A DNA stretch of 63,182 nucleotides from Acetobacteraceae bacterium (GCA_003164135.1 PLSD01000127.1:1-63182); one strand, 5' to 3'; numbered from the stretch's first letter, positions 18,524-27,672 are shown. Program-made: numbers and translations. The notes: generated from the sequence alone by a model not told the origin.

Positions 18524-20026
18524 ATGGCACTAGGTATGAAAAAGCTACGGCGCCAGAATTTCATGCGCCACCTCGAACTGGAGCTGTTCGGCACCAGCCT
18601 CTCTGGCCGCGTGCTGTGGCTGACGGTCGGCATCATCCTGGCGGTCGAGCTGGTGGTGCTCACCCCGAGCGTTGGCCATGAGCGCCAGCACTGGCTGTGG
18701 GACCATGTGAGTCTGGCGCATATGACCGCCCTTTCCACCGCCGGAGCACAACAGAACCAGCCGCTCGATGCCGCCACGGCACAAGCGCTGCTGCGGCTGG
18801 CGGATGTACGGTCGATCAAACTGACCGAGCCGGACGGAACCGTGCTACTGGTACCCCCGGCCAATGCCTTGCAGCCAACGCAAGTGGTTTATCTGGGCGA
18901 TGAAACCGTCCTCTACGCTACCTGGCGCGCCATGGTAAGCGTCTCCGGGCTGCGGGAAGGCGATGTGGAAGTGGTGGCGCCAAGCCCGCTACAGGCCAAA
19001 GCTACCGTTGACATCGTGTTAAGCGGCGCCGAGCTGGATATGTTTCTACGCTCCTACGCCCTGCATCTGGCCGCGATTTCCGTCATTGTCGCCCTGGTAA
19101 CCGGGCTGCTCGTCTTCGCGGCACTCGACCGCATGCTGGTGCGGCCAATGCGGGTCATGACCGCAACCATCACCGGCTTCCGTGACGACCCGGAACATGC
19201 CGGGCAAAGCGAACTAACCGCACTGGCCGGACGCGGCAGCGACGAAATCGCCGAAGCCGCGCAGGAACTCAAAGCCATGCTGGAGACAATGCGCGCCGCC
19301 CTGTGGCGCAATGCCCGGCTCGCGGCGCTCGGCACCTCGGTGGCCAAAATCAGCCACGACCTCCGCAACATCCTCAGCTCCGCGCTGCTGGTCGCCGACC
19401 AGTTGCAAAACAGCGCGGACCCGGCAGCCAAGCGCGCCGCCCGCACCCTGGTACCGGCGGTGGAACGCGCCGCCCAACTGGTAAGCCGCACCGTCGATTT
19501 CGCGCGCGAAGGGCCGCCGGCCATCACCCGCACGCCGGTATGCCTGCGCGAGGTGGTGGACGAGGCAACACAGGCCGTCCAGCCGGATGGCACCGGCATC
19601 ACCATCGAAAACCATGTCCCCGCCGAGCTTGTACTGCCCCTGGACCGCATGCAGATCTACCGCGTGCTGCTCAACCTGCTGCGCAACGCCACCGAGGCCG
19701 GCGCCAAAGCGGTGGTGCTCACGGCGGAAACCGAAACCGGCGTTCCCAAGATCATCGTCACGGACTACGGCCCCGGCCTGCCGCCACGGGTGCTGGAGAA
19801 CCTGTTCAAACCGTTCATGGGCTCGGGCCGCCAGGGCGGCTCGGGGCTGGGCCTCGCCATCGCCCGCGACCTTATGCGCGCGCACGGCGGCGACCTGATA
19901 TTGGGGCAAACCAGCCCGCAGGGGACGGTGTTCATCATGGAGCTATTGCCCGCCGAAATGCCCGTCGCACCCGCGCCGCTTGCACAAAACGGCTATAAAT
20001 CTACTATCCCGGTCGATTTTTTGTGA
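18524..20026 (+). CDS. Sensor histidine kinase
   Basis: A membrane sensor of 500 aa. TM1 is about residues 28-48 and TM2 about 180-205, with a periplasmic sensor domain of about 130 residues between them. A HAMP-like linker (DRMLVRPMRVM) follows. The dimerisation helix has the phospho-acceptor H278 in KISHDLRNILSS. The ATPase domain has an N-box (LLNLLRNATEA), G1 (TDYGPGLPP) and G2 (GSGLGLAI). No response regulator lies beside it, so it is an orphan kinase whose signal is unknown. ATG 18536 is an alternative start. Confidence 0.88.
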   Translation: MALGMKKLRRQNFMRHLELELFGTSLSGRVLWLTVGIILAVELVVLTPSVGHERQHWLWDHVSLAHMTALSTAGAQQNQPLDAATAQALLRLADVRSIKLTEPDGTVLLVPPANALQPTQVVYLGDETVLYATWRAMVSVSGLREGDVEVVAPSPLQAKATVDIVLSGAELDMFLRSYALHLAAISVIVALVTGLLVFAALDRMLVRPMRVMTATITGFRDDPEHAGQSELTALAGRGSDEIAEAAQELKAMLETMRAALWRNARLAALGTSVAKISHDLRNILSSALLVADQLQNSADPAAKRAARTLVPAVERAAQLVSRTVDFAREGPPAITRTPVCLREVVDEATQAVQPDGTGITIENHVPAELVLPLDRMQIYRVLLNLLRNATEAGAKAVVLTAETETGVPKIIVTDYGPGLPPRVLENLFKPFMGSGRQGGSGLGLAIARDLMRAHGGDLILGQTSPQGTVFIMELLPAEMPVAPAPLAQNGYKSTIPVDFL

Positions 20027-20086
20027 GTTTCCCTTTGCGGCAACACCGATCGAAACGCTAAAAGTTTTTATCCGAGCACCAGCCAA

Positions 20087-20110
20087 AAGAAGAATATGCT
20101 TATTTTTCTT
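20087..20110. promoter_or_regulatory. Candidate operator upstream of siroheme/cysH genes
   Basis: An inverted repeat with arms AAGAAGAATA (20087-20096) and TATTTTTCTT (20101-20110), nine of ten positions complementary around a TGCT centre. It lies 42 bp before the first gene start in a locally AT-rich stretch that also holds promoter-like TAAAAT (20130-20135). It is a good candidate regulator site for sulfur assimilation, but the regulator is not identifiable. Confidence 0.5.
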
Positions 20111-20151
20111 GCGTCATTGATATTATGAATAAAATCATTTTCTAAGAGTCC

Positions 20152-20727
20152 ATGATACCCTTGGCCCTCGACCCGAAATACGTTCAGCTCGCCGTTGCCG
20201 GCAACGGTGCGCTGGCACTTTGCCGGCTGCTGGCGTTGCGCCGCGGGGGAGCGGACGGGGTGCTGTTATACGCCGACGCTCCCGAACCCGAGCTGGCCGC
20301 GCAGGCCGGTGACTACCTGCGCCCCGCCCTGCCCGATGCCGCCGCTTTGGCCCAACTGCACGTGTTGTGGATCACTGACCTGCCCGAAGACATCGCCGCC
20401 GGGCTGGCGCAAACCGCGCGGCAACTGCGCGTGCTGGTCAACGTGGAAGACGTCCCCGCCGCCTGCGACTTCCATTCCATGGCCGAGGTACGGCGCAAAG
20501 ACCTGCTGCTCACGGTTTCCACCAACGGCGCGGCCCCCGGTCTGGCGCGCGGCATCCGCCGTGGCCTGGAAGCCTGCTTCGGCCCCGAATGGGACGATCG
20601 CGTAGACGAAGTCGCCGCCCTGCGCCGGGACTGGCGCGCGGCGGGTCTCACCATGCCGGAAATCAGCCGGCGGATCGAAGCCCTCATGGCGGAGCGCTGT
20701 TGGCTCTCCTGCCCCCAGCCGCATTAG
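20152..20727 (+). CDS. Precorrin-2 dehydrogenase / sirohydrochlorin ferrochelatase-like (CysG N-domain)
   Basis: A 191-aa protein matching the Met8/CysG N-terminal half: VQLAVAGNGALALCRLLALRRGGA (NAD-binding), VLVNVEDVPAACDFHSMAEVRRKDLLLTVSTNG (family core) and APGLARGIRRGLE. It makes siroheme, the cofactor of sulfite and nitrite reductases. The usual VVGGG glycine motif is replaced by VAGNG. The uroporphyrinogen methyltransferase half (CobA) is absent. It is followed by cysH, so it serves sulfate assimilation. Confidence 0.82.
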   Translation: MIPLALDPKYVQLAVAGNGALALCRLLALRRGGADGVLLYADAPEPELAAQAGDYLRPALPDAAALAQLHVLWITDLPEDIAAGLAQTARQLRVLVNVEDVPAACDFHSMAEVRRKDLLLTVSTNGAAPGLARGIRRGLEACFGPEWDDRVDEVAALRRDWRAAGLTMPEISRRIEALMAERCWLSCPQPH

Positions 20728-20757
20728 CCCCCTCCCCTTTGCCTTTAGGTATTTACC

Positions 20758-20814
20758 ATGACTGACCCAACCCTCCCGCCCGCTGCCGGGCACGACTCTA
20801 AGGATGCCATCTGA
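20758..20814 (+). CDS. 18-residue upstream peptide preceding cysH
   Basis: A short frame MTDPTLPPAAGHDSKDAI starts at ATG 20758 and stops at 20812-20814, overlapping the cysH ATG by one base (TGATG). Such an arrangement can couple translation. In many relatives a sulfite reductase or DUF934 gene sits just before cysH, so this may be the leftover N-terminus of a lost gene. No similarity can be shown for so short a peptide. Confidence 0.3.
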   Translation: MTDPTLPPAAGHDSKDAI

Positions 20815-21503
20815 TGCTGGACACGCTTGACCAGGCTTCCGCCCAGGCCGTGCTGGAAGACGCCATCAAATCCCAGTTCGCCGGCAAAATCGCGCTGGTG
20901 TCCTCCTTCGGCACGGAATCGGCAATTTTGCTGCACATGGTCGCGCAGATCGACAAGGCAACGCCGGTGATCTTCCTGGAAACCGGCAAGCTGTTCCCGG
21001 AAACCCTGGCCTACCGCGACGCGCTGATCGCCCGCCTCGGCCTCACCGGCGTGCGCAACATCCATCCCAAACCGGCGCAGCTCGCCACCTGGGACCCTGA
21101 AGGCACGCTCTGGGAAAAAGACGCCGAGCTGTGCTGCGCCATCCGCAAAACCAACCCGCTGGACGAGGCGCTGGAAGGCTTCACCGCCTGGATCACCGGC
21201 CGCAAGCGCGTGCAGGGCGGTTCACGCGCCAACCTGCAACTGGTGGAACCCGGCGCCGACGGCCGCATCACCGTCAACCCGCTCGCCTTCTGGGACGACG
21301 AACAGCTCGACGCCTATTTCGTCACGCACAACCTGCCGCGCCATCCGTTGCAGGCGCAGGGCTACACCTCCATCGGCTGCGCCACCTGCACACATCGCCC
21401 GCTGCCGGGCGAAGACAAACGCTCCGGCCGCTGGGCCGGGTTGAAAAAGACCGAGTGCGGCATCCACATGCCGCGCCTGGCCGACACCGCCTGGGAAATC
21501 TGA
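20814..21503 (+). CDS. cysH: Phosphoadenylyl/adenylyl-sulfate reductase (Fe-S APS reductase type)
   Basis: Reduces activated sulfate to sulfite with thioredoxin. The 229-aa sequence has the PP-loop-like SSFGTESAILLHM and the cysteine pairs CC (ELCCAIRK) and CxxC (GCATCTHRP). These bind the 4Fe-4S cluster typical of plant/bacterial APS reductases. The C-terminal catalytic Cys is in KTECGIH. The Fe-S ligands suggest APS rather than PAPS as substrate. It lies downstream of the siroheme-type gene; sulfite reductase genes are not nearby. Confidence 0.92.
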   Translation: MLDTLDQASAQAVLEDAIKSQFAGKIALVSSFGTESAILLHMVAQIDKATPVIFLETGKLFPETLAYRDALIARLGLTGVRNIHPKPAQLATWDPEGTLWEKDAELCCAIRKTNPLDEALEGFTAWITGRKRVQGGSRANLQLVEPGADGRITVNPLAFWDDEQLDAYFVTHNLPRHPLQAQGYTSIGCATCTHRPLPGEDKRSGRWAGLKKTECGIHMPRLADTAWEI

Positions 21504-21509
21504 ACCGGC

Positions 21510-21540
21510 TACTGGCGGTGACGCTTCGTCATCGCCAGTA
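21510..21540. terminator. Hairpin between convergent cysH and glycosidase genes
   Basis: Arms TACTGGCGGTGA (21510-21521) and TCATCGCCAGTA (21529-21540) pair with one mismatch around a 7-base loop. It sits between the cysH stop (21503) and the glycosidase stop (21555). No long T-tract follows, so termination strength is uncertain. Confidence 0.6.
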
Positions 21541-21554
21541 TTACGGCGCCAGTA

Positions 21555-22670
21555 TTACTGCGACGCGGCCAGTTGCCCCGCCGCCGTCAGGCCGCCGCAG
21601 CGGTAAACGCTGAACGGAGTCGGTTTCTTCGCCCCAGGCGACGAATCCCACGAGAAATAGATGACAACGGCCACACGCCCCTGCGCGTTCAGCGTCTCGA
21701 ACTCCTGATTGAAGGCCTGAATCAAAGGCAGGCGCTTGCTCTCATCCAGCGGGCAGGTTTGCTGATTATTGCCAACGCCCCATTCGGTAACCCAGCACGG
21801 CTTGCCCCCCGCCTGCCCCGCCGCACGGCATTCTCCGGCATCGTATTGCGTTATGTCCTGCGGCAAAGCCGCTGGATCCTGGCTCCGGGGGTAAATATGA
21901 ATGCCATAGGCATCAACCAGATTATCCAGCCCATGCGCCCGCATAAAATCCAGCGTCGCATCGATGCTGACTTTGTCGAGCCGTGAATTGGCCTCCGGCC
22001 CTTCTGGGCCACCTCCGGCAAGCCCTCCCAGAATAATCGGCGTGTTGCGATTAAGCGTGGCGCCATCGCGCGCCTGCTTCAACACCGCGAGAACTTTCAA
22101 ATACTGCAGATACCCCTTGGCAATTTGTTCGGCTTCCGGGTCGGTTTGCAGATCCGCGAGCCCAAAAACCATGCCCTTCCCCGGCAACGGAAAATCCTGG
22201 TTGAACGCCGTCCAGTTAATCTCATTGCCCAATTCCAGCCCCGCGAGCTGAATACCGTTGGCATCCAGCATACCCAGCAGGGTCTGGAAATATTGCGACG
22301 AGCGCTGCGGATCGGCGTAGGACAGCGGATGCCCACCCCACATCTGCGGATATTGTGCTGCGTCATACGCTCGCTTGGGCGCATCCGGAGGATATTGCGG
22401 CGGCACGATCAGGTCGATTTTAATCCCGGCCGCGTTCAACGCCCTGGCAAACGCCATGCTCTGCGCATCGGGCTGCAGGCCGAACCGCACCAGATGCACA
22501 CCGGCCGCCTGCAACTGGGGAATCACCGCATCGCGGGCCACTTCACTGCCCATCATCGGATTGACCACATTAAAGCCGGTAACCAGCGGCGCTGCCTTAA
22601 CCTGATGCAGCCCCGCGGCCAGCAACCCCGCCATAACCACGGAAGTTCTAAATACCCTTGGCAAGCTCAT
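21555..22670 (-). CDS. Secreted glycoside hydrolase-like TIM-barrel protein (clan GH-A type)
   Basis: About 371 aa with a signal peptide (MSLPRVFRTSVVMAGLLAAGLHQVKA). The fold pattern is GH-A-like: LRV-type strands, LELGNEINW with a candidate acid/base Glu after Asn (NE), then a late strand CWVTEWGVGNN with a candidate nucleophile Glu. DAYGIHIYPR lies between them. This resembles GH5/GH39-like or glycosyl-hydrolase-like Asl1 proteins, but the exact family is not certain. Start 22670 is chosen because GGAGAG lies 8 bp upstream; ATG 22694 and 22676 are alternatives. It lies right after an exporter gene on the same strand. Confidence 0.72.
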   Translation of the reverse strand: MSLPRVFRTSVVMAGLLAAGLHQVKAAPLVTGFNVVNPMMGSEVARDAVIPQLQAAGVHLVRFGLQPDAQSMAFARALNAAGIKIDLIVPPQYPPDAPKRAYDAAQYPQMWGGHPLSYADPQRSSQYFQTLLGMLDANGIQLAGLELGNEINWTAFNQDFPLPGKGMVFGLADLQTDPEAEQIAKGYLQYLKVLAVLKQARDGATLNRNTPIILGGLAGGGPEGPEANSRLDKVSIDATLDFMRAHGLDNLVDAYGIHIYPRSQDPAALPQDITQYDAGECRAAGQAGGKPCWVTEWGVGNNQQTCPLDESKRLPLIQAFNQEFETLNAQGRVAVVIYFSWDSSPGAKKPTPFSVYRCGGLTAAGQLAASQ

Positions 22671-22696
22671 GATCATTCTCTCCGCTCCAAGCATGG

Positions 22697-24136
22697 TTAA
22701 ACCGTTGTCACGCGGCCGCCGTGGTGCCCGCTCAACGCCTCCCCGGCATCAGGCCGCAGCCGTGCACAAATGGGCACCGCCACCAGTGAGAACAGCCCCA
22801 CGATAATGAACCCCAGCGCATAATCGGATTTCAGTGCCACCGCGTGATGATGCAGCCGCGCCGAAACCTCCAGCGTGGTCGCGCCGACAACGATACCAAG
22901 GGTCAGCGTAAGCTGCTGGATGGTGGAGTACAGCGAGGTCGCCGCCGACATCCGCGGGCGCGGAATATCGCCATAAGCGATGGTATTAAAAGCGGTGAAC
23001 TGCAACGAACGGAAAAAGCCGCCCACCAGCAGAATCGCATCCATCACCAGCCCCGGCCAGCCCGGTTGAAAGCTGGCGCACACCATAATGAAACCCGATG
23101 CCAGCAGGCCATTCAAAATCAACACCGTGCGGAAGCCAAACAGCCGCAGCACCGGCTGCGCCGCCGGTTTCATCGCCAATGCCCCAGCCGCCGAGGCAAA
23201 CGTAATAAGCCCGCTCTGCATCGGTGACTTACCAAACCCCAGTTGCAGCATCAGCGGCAGCAGAAACGGCATCGCCCCCACGGCGATGCGGAACAGGCTG
23301 CCCGCGACCACGGAGCTGGCAAAAGTCGGGATCAGGAGCAGCGAAAAATCCAGCACCGGGTGCGGGTGCCGCCGCATATGCACCACATAACCCCCTGCCG
23401 CGCCCACGCCCGCGGCCAGCGCGCCCAGCGTCCAGGAGAGCGGCACCAGGCTGCGCCCGGCCGTCTCAAACCCCGCCATCATCGCCGCCATGGCAAACCC
23501 GGTCAGCACCAAGCCCCATACATCCAGCCTGCCGCCCCGGTCGGCCTCGCGGCTATCGGGGATGAACAAGCTAACGGCAATAACCCCGATAATGCCGATT
23601 GGCACATTGATGTCGAACACCCAACGCCACGAAAAATACGTGACAATGAACCCACCCAGCGGCGGCCCCAGAATCGGCCCGACCAGTGCCGGCATGGTCA
23701 GCCAGGACATCGCCGCCACCATCTGCGCCCGGCTGACCGAGCGCAGCAGCACCAGCCGCCCCACCGGCAGCATCATCGCCCCGCCCAGCCCCTGCACCAC
23801 CCGCGCGGCCACGAGAAACCCCAGGCTGGGCGCCACGCCGCAGGCCACCGAGCCGATGGTGAAAATCACAATCGCGGCGCGGAACACATGCCGGGCGCCA
23901 AAATGGTCCGCAACCCAGCCACTGGCCGGGATGAACACCGAAAGGCTGATCAGATACGAGGTCAGCGCCACGCTCATATGCAGCGGCGGCGCGTGGAAAC
24001 TGCGCGCCATCGCCGGAAGTGCCGTGGCGATAACAGTGGAGTCCAGATTTTGCATAAACAAAGCGGTGGCAATAATCACCGCCATCAGCCGCATGCGGCC
24101 TTCCGATATAACCGGCTCGGCTTCAGCCTCCACCAT
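22697..24136 (-). CDS. MFS multidrug exporter, DHA2 (EmrB/QacA) type
   Basis: A proton-driven exporter of 479 aa with about 14 hydrophobic helices. Motif A-like GWVADHFGARHVFR, motif C-like GPILGPPLGGF and the TM1 motif NLDSTVIATALPAMARSF (with the DHA2 Asp) are present. No EmrA partner is nearby. The first start is GTG 24139 or ATG 24136, overlapping the DUF971 stop (TGATG). Confidence 0.9.
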   Translation of the reverse strand: MVEAEAEPVISEGRMRLMAVIIATALFMQNLDSTVIATALPAMARSFHAPPLHMSVALTSYLISLSVFIPASGWVADHFGARHVFRAAIVIFTIGSVACGVAPSLGFLVAARVVQGLGGAMMLPVGRLVLLRSVSRAQMVAAMSWLTMPALVGPILGPPLGGFIVTYFSWRWVFDINVPIGIIGVIAVSLFIPDSREADRGGRLDVWGLVLTGFAMAAMMAGFETAGRSLVPLSWTLGALAAGVGAAGGYVVHMRRHPHPVLDFSLLLIPTFASSVVAGSLFRIAVGAMPFLLPLMLQLGFGKSPMQSGLITFASAAGALAMKPAAQPVLRLFGFRTVLILNGLLASGFIMVCASFQPGWPGLVMDAILLVGGFFRSLQFTAFNTIAYGDIPRPRMSAATSLYSTIQQLTLTLGIVVGATTLEVSARLHHHAVALKSDYALGFIIVGLFSLVAVPICARLRPDAGEALSGHHGGRVTTV

Positions 24137-24486
24137 CACTCGCGGCTGAACCCGGCCGTCTCCAGACGGTGCAGGTAACGCCGCCAGCGGATGGCGTATT
24201 CCCGCCCTAATTGTTGCAGGTATTCCCAGGAGAATATCCCCGTATCATGCCCATCGGTAAATATCAGCCGCAGCGCGTAATTGCCCATCGGCTCAATGCC
24301 GGTAATCCCCACATGCTGCTTGCCGGTAACCAATTTCGCCTGCCCCGGCCCGTGCCCCTGCACCTCGGCGCTCGGGCTCTCCACGCGCAAATACTCCGCC
24401 GGCAGGCGCACCGTGCCGCCATCCTCAAAACTGAGTTCCAGCACGTTCTCCGCGCGCCGGAGCTTGATCTGCGTCGGCACGCTCAT
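24136..24486 (-). CDS. DUF971 protein (gamma-butyrobetaine hydroxylase N-terminal-like)
   Basis: A 116-aa protein with [66 protein letters not shown], the DUF971 pattern. Members are linked to Fe-S cluster handling or resemble the zinc-binding N-domain of butyrobetaine hydroxylase; the biochemical role here is unknown. It overlaps the Trm112 gene by 4 bp and the MFS gene by 1-4 bp. Confidence 0.88.
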   Translation of the reverse strand: MSVPTQIKLRRAENVLELSFEDGGTVRLPAEYLRVESPSAEVQGHGPGQAKLVTGKQHVGITGIEPMGNYALRLIFTDGHDTGIFSWEYLQQLGREYAIRWRRYLHRLETAGFSRE

Positions 24487-24668
24487 GACTCGAGAACGCG
24501 CGCTTCTTCCGCCAGCATAATGGGAATGCCATTGCGGATCGGGTAAGCCAGCCCGGCCTTGGCACTGACCAACTCGCCCCGCTCGCGGTCATAGGTCAGC
24601 GGCCCGCGCGTCAGCGGACAAACCAAAATCTCCAGCAGCCTCGGGTCGATCGGCGGTTCGTTATCCAT
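24483..24668 (-). CDS. Trm112-family (UPF0434) protein
   Basis: A 61-aa protein with [21 protein letters not shown] and the C-terminal [18 protein letters not shown]. The family is a small zinc-ribbon-like partner of methyltransferases. Only one Cys is present, so zinc binding is unlikely in this copy. It lies 2 bp after the LON-domain gene. Confidence 0.9.
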   Translation of the reverse strand: MDNEPPIDPRLLEILVCPLTRGPLTYDRERGELVSAKAGLAYPIRNGIPIMLAEEARVLES

Positions 24669-24670
24669 AC

Positions 24671-25345
24671 TCAGCTCGCTTTCGGTTCATCATCATCGTC
24701 GTCATGCCCATCCTCGAAGGCATTGATCTCCAGCAGCGCCAGCAACGCGCGGGCGCGCTCGGCCTCATCGCGCGCTTCCAGCAGGGCCTGTTTCTCTTCC
24801 GCGTCAAACGGGCAAGCCATGGCCAGCGACACCACCAGTTCGCCATCAGCCATCTCGGCAATGGCATCCCAGTTCGCCTCCGCCCCCGCCCTGGCGAAAT
24901 AGCGCCGCAACGCCGCCAGCAGCATCCCCCGCTCGAACGGCAGCGGCGCTTTCGCCTCATGCAAATCCGCCGCGAAACCGCTGAACGCCCCGCGCACCCG
25001 GCGGTAGCCGCGGCACATCTCCACTTCCTCAACAATGGTGAAACGCGCCAGCCCGGTCAGGTTGATCAAGTACCGCCCGTCATCGGTCTCATCAAAACTG
25101 GAAATCCGACCCAGGCAGCCAATCCGGTACAGCCCCGGCCCGGTATCGCCCCGCGCCAGCCGTTTGTCCGGCTGCACCATGCCGAACATCCGCCCCGCCG
25201 CCAGCGCATCCTCCACCAAGGCGAGGTAACGCGGCTCAAAAATATTCAGCGGCAACCGCCCGCCCGGCAGCAGCAGCGCGCCGGAAAGCGGAAATACCGG
25301 AAACTCCTCCGGTAAATCCTCCAGGCGCGGACGCAACAAAACCAC
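24671..25345 (-). CDS. LON substrate-binding-domain protein (peptidase S16-like, no protease domain)
   Basis: A 224-aa N-terminal LON (LAN) domain protein: [27 protein letters not shown] is the signature. There is no ATPase or protease domain. The start is GTG 25345, five bases after the stop of the CnoX-like gene. Its tail is Asp-rich (DDDDD). Neighbours CnoX, Trm112 and DUF971 form one operon with it, a typical alphaproteobacterial arrangement. Confidence 0.9.
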   Translation of the reverse strand: MVLLRPRLEDLPEEFPVFPLSGALLLPGGRLPLNIFEPRYLALVEDALAAGRMFGMVQPDKRLARGDTGPGLYRIGCLGRISSFDETDDGRYLINLTGLARFTIVEEVEMCRGYRRVRGAFSGFAADLHEAKAPLPFERGMLLAALRRYFARAGAEANWDAIAEMADGELVVSLAMACPFDAEEKQALLEARDEAERARALLALLEINAFEDGHDDDDDEPKAS

Positions 25346-25350
25346 CCCGC

Positions 25351-26289
25351 TTACCGGAACAGCAAAGCCGAAAGCTTGCGCCGCGCCGCCATGGTGGCTT
25401 CGTCGTCAAAGCCCCAGGCCTCGAAGAATTTCAACAATTGCAGCCGCGCCGCGTCATCGTTCCAGGCCCGGTTGCGCCGCACGATCTCCAGCAGCGCATC
25501 CGCCGCCTCCCCCCGCTCGCCCGACGCATTCAGCGCCGTCGCCAGTTCATAACGCGCCTCGTAATCATTCGGATCAACCGCCAGCCGCGCCTCCAGCCCG
25601 GCCCGCGCCCCCAGCGCCTGGCGCCCCTCGGCCGCCAGCGCCAGCGCCGCGCGCGCCCCGGCGATCTCGGCATGTTCGGCCAGCTTCTCGGGCAAGCCCG
25701 CCAGCACCTCGGCCGCCTGCTCCTCATCGCCCAGCGCGATCAACGCCCGCACCAGCCCGGACCAAGCCTCCGGCTTCTCCCGGTCAGCCTGCACCGCGGC
25801 GGCAAAATGCTGCGCCGCCGACTCGGCGTCCCCCTGTTCCAGCAATTCCTTGCCCTGCGCGATCAAATCAGCCCCCGGCGCCGAGGACCCCGCCATTTTC
25901 AGCAAGCCCTCCACGAACCGCTTCACCTCGCTCTCCGGCAGCGCGCCGGCGAACGTATCCGCCAGCTGCCCCTGCCAGAACCCGACCACGGTCGGCACCG
26001 ACTGCAACGGCAGCCCCATCCGGGTCAGCTGCGCCACCAGCGCCTGGTTCTTATCCACATCGATCTTCACCAGCCGCACCCGCCCGCCCTGCGCGCGCAC
26101 GACTTTTTCCAGCATTGGCGTCAGGGTTTTGCACGGCCCGCACCACGTCGCCCAGAAATCCACCAGCACGGGAATCTCGCGGGACGCCTCAAGCACATCG
26201 GCCATAAAGGTGGTCTGATCGCCGTCAATAATCATATTGGCCGGCGCTGCCGGAGTCGCGTCCGGCTCGGTACTGAAGAGGCTGCTCAT
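25351..26289 (-). CDS. cnoX: CnoX/YbbN-like thioredoxin-TPR chaperone
   Basis: A 312-aa protein with a thioredoxin domain (about residues 25-125, WCGPC active site in FWATWCGPCKTL) followed by TPR-like helices to the C-terminus. The redox CxxC is kept here, unlike the E. coli protein. Members protect client proteins from oxidative aggregation and pass them to GroEL. It is the first gene of the run CnoX-LON-Trm112-DUF971-MFS, all on the minus strand with gaps of at most 5 bp. Confidence 0.88.
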   Translation of the reverse strand: MSSLFSTEPDATPAAPANMIIDGDQTTFMADVLEASREIPVLVDFWATWCGPCKTLTPMLEKVVRAQGGRVRLVKIDVDKNQALVAQLTRMGLPLQSVPTVVGFWQGQLADTFAGALPESEVKRFVEGLLKMAGSSAPGADLIAQGKELLEQGDAESAAQHFAAAVQADREKPEAWSGLVRALIALGDEEQAAEVLAGLPEKLAEHAEIAGARAALALAAEGRQALGARAGLEARLAVDPNDYEARYELATALNASGERGEAADALLEIVRRNRAWNDDAARLQLLKFFEAWGFDDEATMAARRKLSALLFR

Positions 26290-26423
26290 CGATCTTAATC
26301 CGTAAGAGTTTCCTTGAGGCTGTATATAGTATCATTCCGCGCGCTCACACCCCATCCCATCAAACCGGCGTGGGAGACTTGCAATCCTCTCCAACCCGCC
26401 TTAAAGAGCCGCTCACGCCATGA

Positions 26424-26498
26424 GCGGGCGTAGCTCAGGGGTAGAGCACAACCTTGCCAAGGTTGGGGTCGTGGGTTCGAATCCCATCGCCCGCTCCA
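26424..26498 (+). tRNA. tRNA-Gly(GCC)
   Basis: The acceptor GCGGGCG pairs with CGCCCGC, then T and encoded CCA. The anticodon arm CAACC-TTGCCAA-GGTTG gives GCC, and the T-arm is GTGGGTTCGAATCCCAT. An intrinsic terminator follows 30 bp later. Confidence 0.96.
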
Positions 26499-26528
26499 AT
26501 TTTCTCCTGGAAAATCAAGCAGATAAAG

Positions 26529-26550
26529 ACGGTCCCTCGGGGCCGTTTTT
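26529..26550 (+). terminator. Intrinsic terminator after tRNA-Gly
   Basis: The stem ACGGTCC (26529-26535) pairs with GGGCCGT (26540-26546, one G-U pair) around the tetraloop CTCG. A T-tract runs to 26550. Confidence 0.85.
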
Positions 26551-26695
26551 GCTTCCACGCCCCCCTTTTGCGGCGAGCTGTGAGCGCTTTGTAAGCCCCC
26601 ATCTCCAAACTCTACACCGCCGCCCGCGTCACCCGCATTTACGGCGGCACGCCAGAGATCATGCGCCTCTCAATCGCACGCTCGATCTAACCCGC

Positions 26696-27205
26696 CTAAA
26701 CCCGCTCGCTCAGCTTTATCGCGGCACGGCAGCCCGTCTTAATCAGCGCCGTCAGCAACCGGTAGCCCGGCGCCTGTTCCGCGCCATGTTCCAGGCCAAT
26801 ATCCCGATGCTCCAGCTCCTCGGCGCGGAAACGCGCGATCGTACCGCTCAAGCCCGCCTCGCCTTCACCCAGCGCCGCCTCCTGCGCGGCATAATGCGCG
26901 TCGATAACCTCTTCCACCGCCACCGTGCATGCCATCGCCGCCTTTGCCCCCAGCGCCGCGGTAGCCGCACCCAGCGCAAATCCCGCGATATGCCAGAACG
27001 GCAGCAACGCCGTCGGCCGCACCCGCCGCGCGGCAATCATTTCCGCAAACGCATCCAAATGCTGCTGTTCCTGCGCCTGCATATGCTCAATCACCGGCCC
27101 TTTCGGCCCGCGCCCCAGCACCGCCAACTGCCCCGCATAAATCCGCGCCGCGCCATACTCGCCGGCATGGTCAACCCGGATAAATCGCTTAACCTGCTCG
27201 CTCAT
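26696..27205 (-). CDS. coq7: Demethoxyubiquinone hydroxylase (Coq7/CAT5)
   Basis: A di-iron monooxygenase of about 169 aa in ubiquinone synthesis. Iron ligands are visible in DHAGEYGA, EHMQAQEQQHLDAF, VEEVIDAHY and EELEHRDIGLEHGAE. The start ATG 27205 overlaps the dsbB stop (ATGA); the reading frame extends upstream without homology. It is the last gene of hslV-hslU-dsbB-coq7. Confidence 0.94.
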   Translation of the reverse strand: MSEQVKRFIRVDHAGEYGAARIYAGQLAVLGRGPKGPVIEHMQAQEQQHLDAFAEMIAARRVRPTALLPFWHIAGFALGAATAALGAKAAMACTVAVEEVIDAHYAAQEAALGEGEAGLSGTIARFRAEELEHRDIGLEHGAEQAPGYRLLTALIKTGCRAAIKLSERV

Positions 27206-27672
27206 CGGAACTTCCTCGGCTTTTTCAAAACATAAACCAACAGCGCCACCGCAAACAGCAACGCCCCGCAAAAATCCATCGCCGCCATGGAGACCGGAAA
27301 GTGCGAAATCAAATACACCGGCCGGTCGCACGGTGTCGCGGGAACCATCGGCAACGGCGCGCCAGGCGTCAACATCCCGTTACACTCGGGCAGCGGCGAG
27401 GCCCACCAGCCAAATTCCACACCCACATGCAGCCCGGCAATGGCAACGTCGCCCAACATCACCAGCCCCGCCAGCCCCAGCACCAGCCGCGCGCTTTCCC
27501 GGCGCAGCAGCACCGCCAGCAGGCCCAGCACCGCCCCAATCCGGTACGGCCAGCGCTCCCACAAACACAACTCACAAGGCGTCAGCAGCAACCCATATTG
27601 CGCGAAATACGCCAGCCCCAGCGCTGCCAGAGCTATGCAGGCGGTCAGCGCGCCGGCAACGCGATGCCTCAC
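27202..27672 (-). CDS. dsbB: Disulfide bond formation protein DsbB family
   Basis: A 156-aa inner-membrane protein with four predicted helices. The active-site pair is C33-E-L-C36 ([14 protein letters not shown]), and a second periplasmic pair is C97 and C115. It would reoxidise a DsbA-like protein with ubiquinone as acceptor, in keeping with coq7 next to it. It overlaps hslU and coq7 by 4 bp each. Confidence 0.88.
   Translation of the reverse strand: MRHRVAGALTACIALAALGLAYFAQYGLLLTPCELCLWERWPYRIGAVLGLLAVLLRRESARLVLGLAGLVMLGDVAIAGLHVGVEFGWWASPLPECNGMLTPGAPLPMVPATPCDRPVYLISHFPVSMAAMDFCGALLFAVALLVYVLKKPRKFR

Noticed and set aside
26051..26059. DnaA-box match TTATCCACA
   Set aside because: A single match inside the CnoX coding sequence; no cluster of boxes or AT-rich unwinding region is near, so no origin is called.
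26295..26558. Minus-strand open frame of 87 codons with SGRWDSNPRPQPW
   Set aside because: It reads through the complement of tRNA-Gly; this peptide is a well-known false translation of tRNA genes.
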